Positions 19,061 to 28,577 of a DNA stretch of 64,000 nucleotides are shown here, in pieces. The stretch is taken from NCBI GenBank assembly GCA_006503475.1, contig RSEH01000143.1, forward strand, positions 57,924 to 121,923, written 5' to 3'. The stretch is from Stentor roeselii. Its lineage: Eukaryota > Ciliophora > Heterotrichea > Heterotrichida > Stentoridae. The first letter of the stretch is position 1, and every line of letters begins with the position of its first letter. Both the position numbers and the translations under genes were made by a program. The notes below the pieces were generated by a model. That model worked only from the letters and a program-made list of their open reading frames with translations. It ran no database searches and was not told the DNA's origin.

Positions 19061-20068
19061 CTATTCAATCCACCTGATCCTCTTTCCAAACTTCCACTCG
19101 CCCTTCTTAACCCTTTTTCCTTTTTCATAAAAAAAAGCGATTCCGTGTTGTTTTCCCATTTTCCAAGTCCCTTCATAGCGTTTGCCTTCTGCCCAACGAT
19201 AAACTCCGAAGCCTTCTTTGAGACCATCAACGAACTCTCCCTCGTACACCCGCCCGTCAGGCCACTTCAGGATTCCCTTGCCGTGCATTTTGCCGTCTTT
19301 CCAGGCACCTTCATAGACCCTCCCGTCATTCCAGGAGTACTGCCCGTTGCCTTCGATTTGGTCATTGTGAAAGGACCCTTGGAACTTGGACCCGTCGAGC
19401 CATTCGATGACGCCCGAGCCTTTTTTTACACCTTTTTCGTAAGTCGCGACACAAACTGACCCATCAGGGTAAAATTCAGTTCCCCTTCCGCTGTGTTCTC
19501 CGTCGTGCCAAGACCCGCTGTATCGAAACTTCTGCTTTGGACAGTTCAAATCGCCTTCTCCGTGAAAGTTTCCATTTCGAAAAGACCCTACATAAACATC
19601 TCCGTTATTTTTCACTAAAGTGCCACGACCTTCATATAAATAATTCAAAATTTGCCCTTTGTAAAAACTTTCATTGGAAAAAATAAGACCTTCTGTTAAA
19701 ACTTCAGGATTTTTCAGAGAAGGACTGAAAAAAAATTGGTTGTTGTTTAAATTTATCAGTTCTCCGTCGAGTAAATAGTCGAAATCAGATCGACTTTGAA
19801 GAATTGATAATAATGATGCACCGAGGTAAGGCCTGATGTCGATTTGAACTGAGGTTGAAACGGGAGAGGCTCTTTTTTTTTGACGTCTTAAAAAGTGCTT
19901 TCGAGAGAAGTAAGAACGGACTAAGGCTTGAATGCTTTCTTCGATTGGGTCTATTTGGAGATCGATTAGTTCACTTTCAACTACTTCTTGTTGGTACTTG
20001 TTTGGCACTTCAGGACTTGAAAGCGCGATTTGCTCTTCGATGTTACTGACGCAACTGCAGGTTCCCAT
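19061..20068 (-). CDS. Acylated IQ/MORN-repeat protein
   Basis: The 335-residue protein begins MGTCSC, which suggests myristoylation plus palmitoylation. An IQ-like basic segment (IQALVRSYFSRKHFLRR, about residues 43-60) could bind calmodulin or centrin. From about 130 to 325 there are roughly eight MORN repeats, each with the Y-x-G-x-W/F core and G-x-G turns (for example YEGAWKDGKMHGKG). MORN proteins scaffold membranes and cytoskeleton in protists; cortical location is an inference. It lies 4 bp tail-to-tail from ENY2. Confidence 0.92.
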   Translation of the reverse strand: MGTCSCVSNIEEQIALSSPEVPNKYQQEVVESELIDLQIDPIEESIQALVRSYFSRKHFLRRQKKRASPVSTSVQIDIRPYLGASLLSILQSRSDFDYLLDGELINLNNNQFFFSPSLKNPEVLTEGLIFSNESFYKGQILNYLYEGRGTLVKNNGDVYVGSFRNGNFHGEGDLNCPKQKFRYSGSWHDGEHSGRGTEFYPDGSVCVATYEKGVKKGSGVIEWLDGSKFQGSFHNDQIEGNGQYSWNDGRVYEGAWKDGKMHGKGILKWPDGRVYEGEFVDGLKEGFGVYRWAEGKRYEGTWKMGKQHGIAFFYEKGKRVKKGEWKFGKRIRWIE

Positions 20069-20183
20069 TGTAATGTTTTCAAATTGGATTATATGATAAT
20101 AATGGCTGGGGTTTTAAATTTTCTTCATGTTTTTAAGATGGAAATTTGGAGAATCATGGAGAACTGGAGGGTAATAATTTAAA

Positions 20184-21215
20184 TTAAGGATCTTCTTGCA
20201 CCTCGCATTTATGGTTCAGGAAATCTTTTAGTTTGTTTAAAACGATTTCAGAGTTGGTTAGCTTTTCTACGAGAGACATGTTATAAGATAACTGATAAGC
20301 TGACTTTTTCGTGTTTTTTCTCTGTTTTTTCACTTCTTCGATGCAAGCGATGATAGTTTCTTCAATCTCACTCCTACTGTTCAGTTCTCGAAAATAAGCA
20401 TTTCTCGCAGCTCGAACGTTATTTTTTTCTATAGTTAAAAGTTTCTGTAGTTTTTGAATGATTTTCTGGTATCGTCCAGCGTGGTCTTCATTGACGATAT
20501 CAGTTTCACAAGCCATGGTATTAACTTTGATTTCTTTCTGGCTTTTAGATGTTTCTCTAGTTGTTTTAATATTCGGAAAAACCACATTTTTTTCCTTTAA
20601 CTCAAAAATTTTTTTCTGTAAGGCGTTGATTTCCAAGTCCTGAACCTTCAACAAATGTTTTAACTCTTTATTCTGAGTTTCCAAATGCGTGTTTTTCGCT
20701 TCAATCACACCAATGCTGCCCTTTAAGACTTCAAGTTCATGTTTCAGAAGATTTTTCTTAGCAGCTCCTTTTTCCAGGTCTTCAAATTTTTCCTTTTTTT
20801 CTTTTTCGAGGTTGTCGTTGATTTCTTTTAACTTTGAATTAAAGACAGCGATGATGAGTTCTTCTCGGTTTGTTATTATTTCGTCGATTTTTCCTTGGAG
20901 GTTGGAAATGTTGGAGTTTATTTCGTTGTGGATCTCGGAAATGCTCAACTGGTGCTTTTCGCTTAAGTCGTTGAGGAGCTCGTGGTTGTTTGAAAGCTTT
21001 TTCAGTTCTTGTTGGTAGAGTTTTATTAAGTTGCGATATTGAATCTCGTTTTTTAGCATCTCGTGATTTCTTTGCTCGAGGTAACCCAGGTTTTTTTTAA
21101 GGATCACTATGTCTACTTTTAATTGCTCGTTTTCTTTGTGGAGCTCAAGTTGACGTTGGCTTGGGTCTTGTCGCACTAGAGGACTTTCTATTTGTTTTAT
21201 TGTATGGGTTTTCAT
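20184..21215 (-). CDS. Coiled-coil protein
   Basis: The 343-residue protein is almost entirely coiled coil from about residue 20 to 215 (Glu, Lys, Leu heptads such as LEQRNHEMLKNEIQ). It has a second helical part at about 245-320 and no recognisable catalytic domain. It may be a structural protein of the cortex or basal bodies, but this is only compositional. It is divergent from the kelch gene with only 12 bp between the two start codons, so the two probably share regulation. Confidence 0.85.
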   Translation of the reverse strand: MKTHTIKQIESPLVRQDPSQRQLELHKENEQLKVDIVILKKNLGYLEQRNHEMLKNEIQYRNLIKLYQQELKKLSNNHELLNDLSEKHQLSISEIHNEINSNISNLQGKIDEIITNREELIIAVFNSKLKEINDNLEKEKKEKFEDLEKGAAKKNLLKHELEVLKGSIGVIEAKNTHLETQNKELKHLLKVQDLEINALQKKIFELKEKNVVFPNIKTTRETSKSQKEIKVNTMACETDIVNEDHAGRYQKIIQKLQKLLTIEKNNVRAARNAYFRELNSRSEIEETIIACIEEVKKQRKNTKKSAYQLSYNMSLVEKLTNSEIVLNKLKDFLNHKCEVQEDP

Positions 21216-21227
21216 TTATAACTTGCT
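21216..21227. promoter_or_regulatory. 12-bp divergent start-to-start interval
   Basis: Only TTATAACTTGCT separates the ATG codons of two divergent genes. A TATAA string lies in it. Any core promoter for both genes must be inside this interval or inside the neighbouring coding sequence. Confidence 0.4.
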
Positions 21228-22244
21228 ATGGGAGGAAAATGCTTTGGGGTCAAAGAATCTTATGAGAGCCAGATTCCATTTCCTAAATTCACTTACCTGA
21301 CCTCAGAAGCAGCAATGAAGATAAAGTTTATCTCACCAAGTGAAATGAAAGCAACAAAGATCCCACTTCAGCCTGACAAGCGTCTTCCAGCGAATGCACT
21401 AGTATGCAAAACTTCCTCATCAAACTTCATAATCGTAGGAGGTCTAAGCCTTTACCGATGGTCTCAATGTTCATCAGTTTACGAGTTGGATTTTGAGTCA
21501 ATTAAAATAACCCCTAAAGCCGAATGTCCATTTATCCCTATCGGCGGCTCTCTTCACAAACACAACCGTCAAGTCTATTTGATCGGCTCATCAAGTGATA
21601 TGAACTTCCGAAATGATGGGGAATTGGAGAATGAGCCTTATCCTTTTAAGAAAATTAAAACTTCCAGCGCTTATCATGGGTACAAAGCACTTAAACCGGC
21701 TCTTTTTTATCGTTACTCGCTTGTTCGAGACAGGTGGAAAGAAGTCATAATCACTGAGCACTTCTGGGAAGGAGACATTCCAGACGAAATCAAAGTCATA
21801 CCAAACCAGCTTTTATTACCAGGAACTTGCAAAGTAAACGAAAAAATCTTATTTTTTTCAGGACTGACTGAAAAAGACCAGAAGTGGCAAGCAAACGAAA
21901 ACATTTACTGGTTCAGTCTCGAAACCCGAAAAATCGGAGTAATGGCAACAAAGTTCATTTTCGGAGGTTTAACTGAAATGAGATGTGCCAGGGTTACAAA
22001 AAACAGAATTTTGATATTAGGAGGGTTTGACTCTGAGAGTAACTACAATTCAATGATTTTTGAATATGTGATGGATTCCGGGATTCGGAGGTTTAATGGA
22101 AATATAGAGCAAGATCGTTTTTTCTGTGATAACAACTTGCCTGTAGGTAAGTATCGATATGGAGTCTTTTTCGGTTACCCAAGCGCTCTCTTGATTAGAT
22201 GCAAAGATGAAAAATTAGAGTATCTGAACTTAAGATGTGAATAA
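21228..22244 (+). CDS. Kelch-like beta-propeller protein with acylation signal
   Basis: The 338-residue protein starts MGGKCFG, a myristoylation signal with a Cys that could be palmitoylated. It has about five or six kelch-like blades, seen as hydrophobic strands ending in GG (FIIVGGLSLYRW, RILILGGFDSESNYN) with downstream Trp/Tyr. No BTB domain is attached. Kelch propellers bind partner proteins, often actin or ubiquitin ligases; none is suggested here. It shares a 12-bp start interval with the coiled-coil gene and is followed directly by a minisatellite. Confidence 0.82.
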   Translation: MGGKCFGVKESYESQIPFPKFTYLTSEAAMKIKFISPSEMKATKIPLQPDKRLPANALVCKTSSSNFIIVGGLSLYRWSQCSSVYELDFESIKITPKAECPFIPIGGSLHKHNRQVYLIGSSSDMNFRNDGELENEPYPFKKIKTSSAYHGYKALKPALFYRYSLVRDRWKEVIITEHFWEGDIPDEIKVIPNQLLLPGTCKVNEKILFFSGLTEKDQKWQANENIYWFSLETRKIGVMATKFIFGGLTEMRCARVTKNRILILGGFDSESNYNSMIFEYVMDSGIRRFNGNIEQDRFFCDNNLPVGKYRYGVFFGYPSALLIRCKDEKLEYLNLRCE

Positions 22245-22553
22245 TCTTCAAATAATCATTTCCCTGAATCATATCCTTCCATAAATAAACTATTCTAATC
22301 ACATTAATCTTCAAATAATCATTTCCTAAATCATATCCTTCCATAAATAAACTATTCTAATCACATTAATCTCCAAATAATAATTTCCCTGAATTATATC
22401 CTTCCATGAATAAACTATTTTAATCACATTAATCTTCAAATAATCATTAATTTCCTGAATCATATCCCATGAATAAACTATTCTAATCACATTAATCAAA
22501 TAATCATTTCCCTGAATTATATCCTTCCATGAATTAACTATTCTAATCACATG
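22243..22553. repeat. Minisatellite, about five units of 60-63 bp
   Basis: Units beginning CAAATAATC start at 22249, 22312, 22374, 22437 and 22497. Each contains TTTCCCTGAATCATATCC and ATAAACTATTCTAATCACATTAATC or close variants. The array begins at the stop of the kelch gene and its last unit runs into the 3' coding end of the thioredoxin-like gene at 22543. The period near 63 keeps a spurious minus-strand frame open. Confidence 0.95.
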
Positions 22554-22932
22554 AAATAGTTCCAGTATGCGCATTCAACCTTGCAGTGGCCACAAGTTTA
22601 ATATAATTATCATGTGAACTCACCCCGACATCTGCTTATTTCTTACACTTCAGGTCTTCTTCCCAACCAAGTCTCTGGATTCTCACAGGGTTGCCTTTGA
22701 AAAAAACAACTATGGCTGGAGTACTGATGACTCCTAGTTCCGCGGCAATATTGTAAATTTTATTCGCATCAACAATAAACAGGTCAGGTCCTCTCAAATT
22801 CTGAAAAAATCTGGCAACTGATAAACTAAAAGGATTCCATTTCTCTGCGAATAGAACTAGTCTTGGTTGTTTGTCTTCACATGATTTTTGTAGCTCGGTG
22901 TTTACTTTGCTCCACTCATCCCAGCTTTCCAT
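22543..22932 (-). CDS. Thioredoxin-fold protein lacking the CxxC site
   Basis: One 15-nt intron (22632-22646) gives 124 residues. The fold is recognisable: RLVLFAEKWNPFSLSVARFF at the active-site helix, LFIVDANK, then GVISTPAIVVFFKG with the cis-proline. The canonical WCGPC is replaced by WNPFS, so it cannot act as a dithiol reductase. It may be a binding or chaperone-like member. After splicing the tail reads YVGVSSHDN and onward to a TAG inside the last unit of the adjacent minisatellite. Confidence 0.82.
22632..22646 (-). other. 15-nt intron in the thioredoxin-like gene
   Basis: On the minus strand the sequence is GTAAGAAATAAGCAG, phase 1, with in-frame TAA and A at position 10. It is nearly identical to the intron at 36706-36720. 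Confidence 0.85.
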
Positions 22933-23128
22933 ATTTACGATTCAGATTAAGAATTGATATTGAATTGGCTTGAGAGTTTTTTGATTGAATTTGATGAATT
23001 ATTGGTTTTGTGTTTTGGGTTTAGGAAATTAGGATTGATGATTGGGTTGGTTATGTTGAGTTGATTTTAGAGTTTTTTTTGGAGTTTTGATTATAATTTC
23101 AATCATCATATACTTAAATATAGCGAAA

Positions 23129-23758
23129 TTAAACTTCTTTAAACTTTTTCCTAATATTTTTAAGAAATCCTGGCAAATCATGAAACTTTTCCAACAAAAT
23201 CGCGATATGACTTCGTTCAAAGAAGTAATCAGAAACCTCTCCCATCTTCCAAAATCCATCATCACAAAAGATATCAACCCAGAACTCTCTATTAGGTTGA
23301 TCAAGTTTAACATTCCAAAACACAAAGCGGGTGTTGTTTTCTTTATATTCAATGCGCAAACTCGAAGTTTCAATAAAAACTTTGAGTAAATCATTAGTAA
23401 AAATCATCTGATTCTGCAAATCTTCCTTAAATTTCATTAAAGCACTACTTTCACAGTCTTGTACATGTTCAATTAAAGAACTTTGCTTAATCAATTCAAG
23501 TTTTTCTGAGTCAATTTCAAGAATTTCCCTTAAAAGGCTGCCTTTTTCATGAGAATCTTTGAGAGAAGCTTCAAGACTCTCAAGATGATCACTTGAATCA
23601 AATCTTTTTTTTTCAAGTTCTTCGAACTTGTCTTGAAACCTTTGATGTTCCTTCGAAAAAGCCCTGAAAAGATTATCTCCTTCGTTTCGCATTGTTTCGA
23701 CAATTCGGTTTTTAAGAGCTTTGAACAATTTGTTGGTGTCGTGAAATGAGGGGTTCAT
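23129..23758 (-). CDS. SPC25: Probable Spc25, Ndc80-complex kinetochore subunit
   Basis: The protein has 209 residues when started at the ATG at 23758. It is a long N-terminal coiled coil (about 20-140) followed by a small globular domain (about 145-209) with RFVFWNVKLDQPNREFWVDI and a terminal FLKNIRKKFKEV helix. This order, length and the C-terminal pattern match Spc25, which pairs with Spc24 to anchor the Ndc80 complex to the kinetochore. In a ciliate it would serve micronuclear mitosis and meiosis. An upstream in-frame ATG (23785) would overlap the divergent importin start. The two likely starts lie 10 bp apart. Confidence 0.72.
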   Translation of the reverse strand: MNPSFHDTNKLFKALKNRIVETMRNEGDNLFRAFSKEHQRFQDKFEELEKKRFDSSDHLESLEASLKDSHEKGSLLREILEIDSEKLELIKQSSLIEHVQDCESSALMKFKEDLQNQMIFTNDLLKVFIETSSLRIEYKENNTRFVFWNVKLDQPNREFWVDIFCDDGFWKMGEVSDYFFERSHIAILLEKFHDLPGFLKNIRKKFKEV

Positions 23759-23768
23759 TATAAAGATA
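23759..23768. promoter_or_regulatory. 10-bp divergent start-to-start interval
   Basis: TATAAAGATA separates the Spc25-like ATG from the importin ATG at 23769. If the second importin Met (23784) is used, the gap is 25 bp. It contains a TATAA string. Confidence 0.4.
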
Positions 23769-25817
23769 ATGAGCGCGGGAATCATGGATTTCGAACGAGC
23801 CTTAAGAAATATCTTATCAAATCAAGCGGAAGACCGAAAAAACGGAGAAATTTTTATTGAAAACCTGGAAAAAACTCAAGATTTTTACATGTTTCTTCTG
23901 ACAGGTCTTACTTTTTCTCATCATCTTGCCTGTCTTTCAGCGATTTTATTCAGAAGAAAAATAATCGAAACTCGGGTTTTTTTAAACTTGGATAAAAATC
24001 AGCAGGTCCAAGCGAAAAATCTTCTTCTGGCTTCAGTTACTCCTCAGCAGGAAGCAAGTTTCTTGAAAATAATCGCATCTATAATCGTGCCTTTGTTTAA
24101 ACTAGAAGAGAACTTCGAAGAAGCTTACAGTTTTTTAATCTTCACGAAGGAAAACTTGAATAACAGCTTTTTCATGTATTTAATTGAAAACTTCATCACC
24201 CTTTGGCCTGCATTCGTGGAAGGGTCACGAAAGCAGCTTTGCTCTTTATTATGGGAAAATACTCAAGATTTAACAACTCAAGTCCTCGCCTGTCAATTTT
24301 TATGCCTCGTTTCTTTTGAGGAGCAGTTGATTTCTCCAGCTTTCTCTGAAAAACTTTTAGAAGTTCTTCGAAACAACGTGGAAAATCGAGAACTTTCAGA
24401 TCTTTTACATGAAATTTTTAGTTTAATTGAAAAAAAATCGAGAATCTTGCAAGATCGAATTGAGGAATTTTTAAGTCTGTTGGTTTTGATATCGAGAAAT
24501 CAAAAATGTGAGGATAATAAAGTTTCTGCTGTTTTAATGATTTGTGAAGTGGTTCATTCTGGGATTTCATTGAAAACTATTCAGGATTTACTTGTTTTTG
24601 CTTTTCAGCTGTTGGCAGATGTTGAATATTTTTCTGATGTTGAGGCTTGGGGAAGGGATGTCAAGGATTTTAATGTGGTTAACAACGATAATTTATTTCT
24701 TGGAAAGGATCTTTTGTTGAGCTTGCTGTTGAATGATCATTGTTGCAAGTCGTATTTGACCTTGGCTGAAGCACATATCAGGTCTGGACATTGGGTACAT
24801 CAACAGGCGGGGATTTTGTCACTTGGGTTTTACTGTCTTGAGGTAAAAAAGTATGAACATTTTTATTTGATGGTGCTTCCTTTTGTTAAAAGTAATAATC
24901 CTCGGTTGAAATGGGCGGCTTGTTTGAGTTTGAATTGTTTTTTGCATATTTGTCCTGGGGAATTTTCTTTTAATTTTGACATCTGGAAAGAACTGCAACT
25001 TGGTATTGCTAGCAATTTTGAAAACTTAGCCATAGCATCCATTCAAACATCAATATGTTTACTAGAAGCCTTAAAACGAGGTCCAAACTTAGACTCAGGA
25101 GATTTCTCAAGTTACATGATCACTATTTTCGATCTTTTCCAATCACCATCATTGAAAACATCAGTTCTCCTAGAGTTACTAGAACTGATAATTTTTATCG
25201 ACCAAGTGAAACCTGAAGTTTTCAAACTTTATTCATCGCAGATAATCAACGGTTTAGATTCAATCATAAAATCCGAGTTCCCATTAAAAATCCGAGAAAA
25301 ATCAATAAAGACCTTTTCCTATTTCTGCCTAGAAAAAATTGAAATGGCTGAATATTTCTGCTCCTTACTTTTTCCCTTATTCGGTCAAAACGATGAAATC
25401 GACAACGTAATAATTGAATCCAGTCCTCTGCTGATGAAGACCCTTCAAGAGAGGTTTTACCCTTATTCTGACTTTTTAATGAAAATCATCATAAAAAACG
25501 CGAGTATCGGTTTGAATTTCTTTGACCCATCAGGAAAAATAGTCATTGAGTTCCTTAAAGACGGGTCTAGTGCTCAGCTTGGTTTGAACACAATTGATTT
25601 GAATAAAAAAATCATTGCTTGTAAAGCTTTAAATGAAATGGCTGCTCTTGGAAACGTTTTTAGTCCTTATGTTGAAGAAACTTTGAGAGTTGTTGGAGGC
25701 TTGACTGATTTCAACAGATGTAAAAAAATTTCGAGATATGCGAAAAAGACTATCTTGTCTATTCAAAGAATCAGGCAGCTACAAGAGACTGAAAGAAGGG
25801 AGTTAATGGCTTATTGA
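23769..25817 (+). CDS. Importin-beta family HEAT-repeat receptor (importin-5/4-like)
   Basis: The 682-residue alpha-solenoid has an N-terminal importin-like HEAT pair (NQAEDRKNGEIFIENLEKT, LSAILFRRKIIE) and a central segment. The latter contains VEAWGRDVKD, the LLLSLLL helix and HQQAGILSLG followed by NPRLKWAACLSLNCF, patterns seen in importin-5/RanBP5. These receptors carry proteins through nuclear pores with Ran-GTP. Family members usually have 1000-1100 residues, so this copy is about a third shorter, mainly at the C-terminus. Stop is TGA. It is divergent from the Spc25-like gene. Confidence 0.85.
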   Translation: MSAGIMDFERALRNILSNQAEDRKNGEIFIENLEKTQDFYMFLLTGLTFSHHLACLSAILFRRKIIETRVFLNLDKNQQVQAKNLLLASVTPQQEASFLKIIASIIVPLFKLEENFEEAYSFLIFTKENLNNSFFMYLIENFITLWPAFVEGSRKQLCSLLWENTQDLTTQVLACQFLCLVSFEEQLISPAFSEKLLEVLRNNVENRELSDLLHEIFSLIEKKSRILQDRIEEFLSLLVLISRNQKCEDNKVSAVLMICEVVHSGISLKTIQDLLVFAFQLLADVEYFSDVEAWGRDVKDFNVVNNDNLFLGKDLLLSLLLNDHCCKSYLTLAEAHIRSGHWVHQQAGILSLGFYCLEVKKYEHFYLMVLPFVKSNNPRLKWAACLSLNCFLHICPGEFSFNFDIWKELQLGIASNFENLAIASIQTSICLLEALKRGPNLDSGDFSSYMITIFDLFQSPSLKTSVLLELLELIIFIDQVKPEVFKLYSSQIINGLDSIIKSEFPLKIREKSIKTFSYFCLEKIEMAEYFCSLLFPLFGQNDEIDNVIIESSPLLMKTLQERFYPYSDFLMKIIIKNASIGLNFFDPSGKIVIEFLKDGSSAQLGLNTIDLNKKIIACKALNEMAALGNVFSPYVEETLRVVGGLTDFNRCKKISRYAKKTILSIQRIRQLQETERRELMAY

Positions 25818-26713
25818 GTATATGAATAGTTTTATATTAAAGTTTAGAAGTTTGTTCTTAGTTTTAATTGTTTTACTGAAAGATTGAGAAATTTACGGAA
25901 ATAGAGAGTTTTAAGGAATATTTACTGAGATTTATTTTAAGAGATTTCCGAAAATAATCAGTCTCAGTGAGTTCGAGGAATTTCTGAAAATTTTAGATTG
26001 TTTAGAAGAAGAGTATGGTATTAAAGATTAAAAATCACTTTGGAAATAGATTCTTTAGTTGATTACTAGAATTTTTAGATTTGAAACTAAAATTTTTTTC
26101 ATGATTTATTTTTATATTTTTGGTTTATATGTTAAAGAATCTGGGCATTTATTAGAATAAATAAACAAGCATTCTTTGGGTCAAATTACTATGCAAAGTA
26201 TTTATTAAATTTCATGTCCTCATTTTCATTTTCCGATGAACAATCAAACACTCCCATATTCTCAGTAACCTTTAAAACTTTTGGAAACTTCTGTGAATAA
26301 ATCATGAAGTCCTACAATCAAAATCAAACACCTTTTAAAGTTTTTAAATAATTCCCCTAATAATCGATTTTTTATCATTCTTTCAGACATTCTCATAGAT
26401 AAACTTACATATGTCCTATTCATGATTATCTAAAAAAATGAAATTTTTGCTTATACTTTGATGATTCAACTATCTCATCATACCTGCTAATCACAAAATA
26501 AACAAAAAGTCCAAAAACAACAAAAATTTTCTTCAATTTACTTGCCTAACGTCTATTCTTAAAACAGTATTCTAATAAATCGTTTCACAATTCATAAACA
26601 CATTCATACTCTCATTCCTTAGAAATGCCTTCTAAAACTTTCTTCATTTAAACCCTTCAGACATTTTTAACACTTCAACTCTAGACGTCACTTTCTGTTC
26701 TAAAATCTTAAAA
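25818..26713. other. Intergenic region with possible coding relics
   Basis: There is no intact gene. On the plus strand near 25940-26030 a frame reads RFPKIISLSEFEEFLKILD and ends at TAA, but upstream it is broken by a frame change. On the minus strand near 26210-26670 short coding-like pieces in different frames are interrupted by stops. No 15-nt introns reconnect them. Confidence 0.4.
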
Positions 26714-27229
26714 TTAGCTAATTAGAGAGTTCAAAGGGACCTGCTGAGTTCGAATCTTCTTACAAATCTTTTCCTTAGACATGACAGTTATATCCTTGAT
26801 CAGCATGGGCTTGACAAACAATCCAAGTTGTTCGAGACAAGGACTATCATTGGGTTCAATCAGTAAATTGAACCCTGAGAAGTGACAACTGACTTCATTT
26901 ATCAACAGTTTAAAGTTCGCCATGTGTGTGGACTCAACTTCATTGAAAACCAGATTCGCATCAGTGGTTCCCTTTAAAATTTCAGCCCCGTTCAAATTTT
27001 TCGTCAGCTCTCTGAAAGGCTTGCCCGAGGTGAAAATTTTGACTTTCAGAGGGATTTTTTCGGTCTTCGGAAAATCGATGTTAGAAGGAACTTGAAGTTT
27101 TACTTGGAAACGGAAATATTTCCCTTTACATAAGGGAATGCTTAGGTCTTCCTTTAGTTTGAGCTTCAGTTGGTATTGTTTTATCGAAAGCCGAAAAGGA
27201 GTGGACAATGATAGGTTTAGTTTGTTCAT
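26714..27229 (-). CDS. Hypothetical beta-rich protein
   Basis: The 171-residue protein has many alternating hydrophobic strands (KYFRFQVKLQVP, IPLKVKIFTSGKPF, NFKLLINEVSCHFSGF), suggesting a beta sandwich or C2-like fold. No signal peptide or membrane segment is visible, and I recognise no family. It is divergent from the 27945 gene across 715 bp. Confidence 0.75.
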   Translation of the reverse strand: MNKLNLSLSTPFRLSIKQYQLKLKLKEDLSIPLCKGKYFRFQVKLQVPSNIDFPKTEKIPLKVKIFTSGKPFRELTKNLNGAEILKGTTDANLVFNEVESTHMANFKLLINEVSCHFSGFNLLIEPNDSPCLEQLGLFVKPMLIKDITVMSKEKICKKIRTQQVPLNSLIS

Positions 27230-27944
27230 TTATGGTGAATATAAAACATTAATTCATAGATATTATAGGGAATCGGACTACTTTTAGGAAGGTTTGAGAG
27301 GTGAAGGAAAGAAAAGAAGGTTTTTAAGGAATGGGAGGCTTTGAGAGGAAGTTTGAAGGGATGAAGGAAAAGTGTGCGGTTTGATGAAATTGGTTTTTAG
27401 GGTTTTTTCTCTGATTGAAATGGTTTAGTGAATTATATTTGAATTTTTTTACTAATATTTATTGAGTTTAATAATTAGTTTAATGTAAAACTTATACAAT
27501 TAGCCAAAAATTCCAGCATTTTTGAATGGAAGAAAATGTCGATGGAAGGATTACTTTGATGCGATTTTCAAAATTTGAAGAATCTGCTATAAGAGTTTTT
27601 ATTTTAGATTATCTTAAGAAAAAGCACAATTAAGGATTATCATGCAACATAGACCTTTTGATAATTTTCATTCAAGGGTTGTTCCTAGAATTCCAAATGA
27701 ACATCAAAATCCTTAACAAAGATTTAGTCTTAAACAAAAGAAGCTCTCTAAGCGTCTAATCAAAGATCTATTAAACTAGTCCTCTTCCAAACAACCTCCA
27801 TATAGCCTTAGCCTGAACTATTTAACCAGCGAAGTGAATCCCATAAAGAATTAATTTCTCTCCATATTGGCAAATGCCAAGCCACTGAGACCGCCAACGT
27901 CATCTAAGGTCCATCGCTGCGAGATTATCCATAAATAATCTAAA
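27230..27944. other. Divergent intergenic region
   Basis: This separates two divergent starts. It is AT-rich until about 27780, then less so up to the ATG at 27945. No RNA gene or frame is supported. It may hold the promoters of both genes. Confidence 0.5.
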
Positions 27945-28577
27945 ATGGGAACAGGACAATCAAGTGGCAATGCAAACCCGATCCCAAAGAGTCAGCTGGT
28001 GCGTATCCTAAAGCGAGCTCGAAAGTTATCCATAAAGCGTCTTCTCCCTCTGAAAAGACAAAGCATGGAAGAAAGACGTCAGTTTTACAAGGTCGATGCA
28101 GTAAAATACCGTGACTGCATCTTCGGTTTCATCCAATCACAACAGAAGTTAGTTCAAGACATAGTCCTTGAGATCTGCAGCGAGCAGAACGTATCAACAT
28201 TGAGTTTAACCTCAGCAATCAGTAGTTTCATGATGGACCCAGAGGTTCACCAGCTGATGGTCAACTTCCAGACAATATCAGGTGACTTATGCGAAAACTA
28301 CCCGATTCCAGAAGACTTGACAATTGACCACCTTAAGCGAGGACTTGAGCTTCAAATACGAGAACTTGCCGGGTACCCCATTAAAGACGGCGCCTCTTCA
28401 GCCCTTGCCCAGACAGCCGTTTGCGACGAGACTTTCGCAGTGATGGGAATCGACGAACTGACCTTCGGCGCCCTTGCCATTAAATTCGAGAAGTCCACGG
28501 ACCCTGAACTCGCGAGGATTAAAGAAGAGTGGAACAAGGCAAGCAAGTTCGAACTGACAATGAACCAAGGACATTAA
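27945..28577 (+). CDS. Orphan acylated helical protein (MGTGQSS)
   Basis: The 210-residue protein starts MGTGQSS, a myristoylation signal, followed by a basic stretch (about residues 18-55) that would aid membrane binding. The remainder is helical (VKYRDCIFGFIQSQQKLVQD and so on). No domain is recognised; the length and acylation recall small EF-hand or regulatory proteins but no EF loops are present. GC content is higher than in its surroundings, suggesting high expression. Its TAA overlaps the convergent FYVE gene's TAA by 3 bp within TTAA. Confidence 0.85.
   Translation: MGTGQSSGNANPIPKSQLVRILKRARKLSIKRLLPLKRQSMEERRQFYKVDAVKYRDCIFGFIQSQQKLVQDIVLEICSEQNVSTLSLTSAISSFMMDPEVHQLMVNFQTISGDLCENYPIPEDLTIDHLKRGLELQIRELAGYPIKDGASSALAQTAVCDETFAVMGIDELTFGALAIKFEKSTDPELARIKEEWNKASKFELTMNQGH

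Noticed and set aside
22326-22574. 82-codon minus-strand frame with VIRIVYSW repeats
   Set aside because: It is the translation of a minisatellite whose period near 63 keeps the frame open; there is no independent support.
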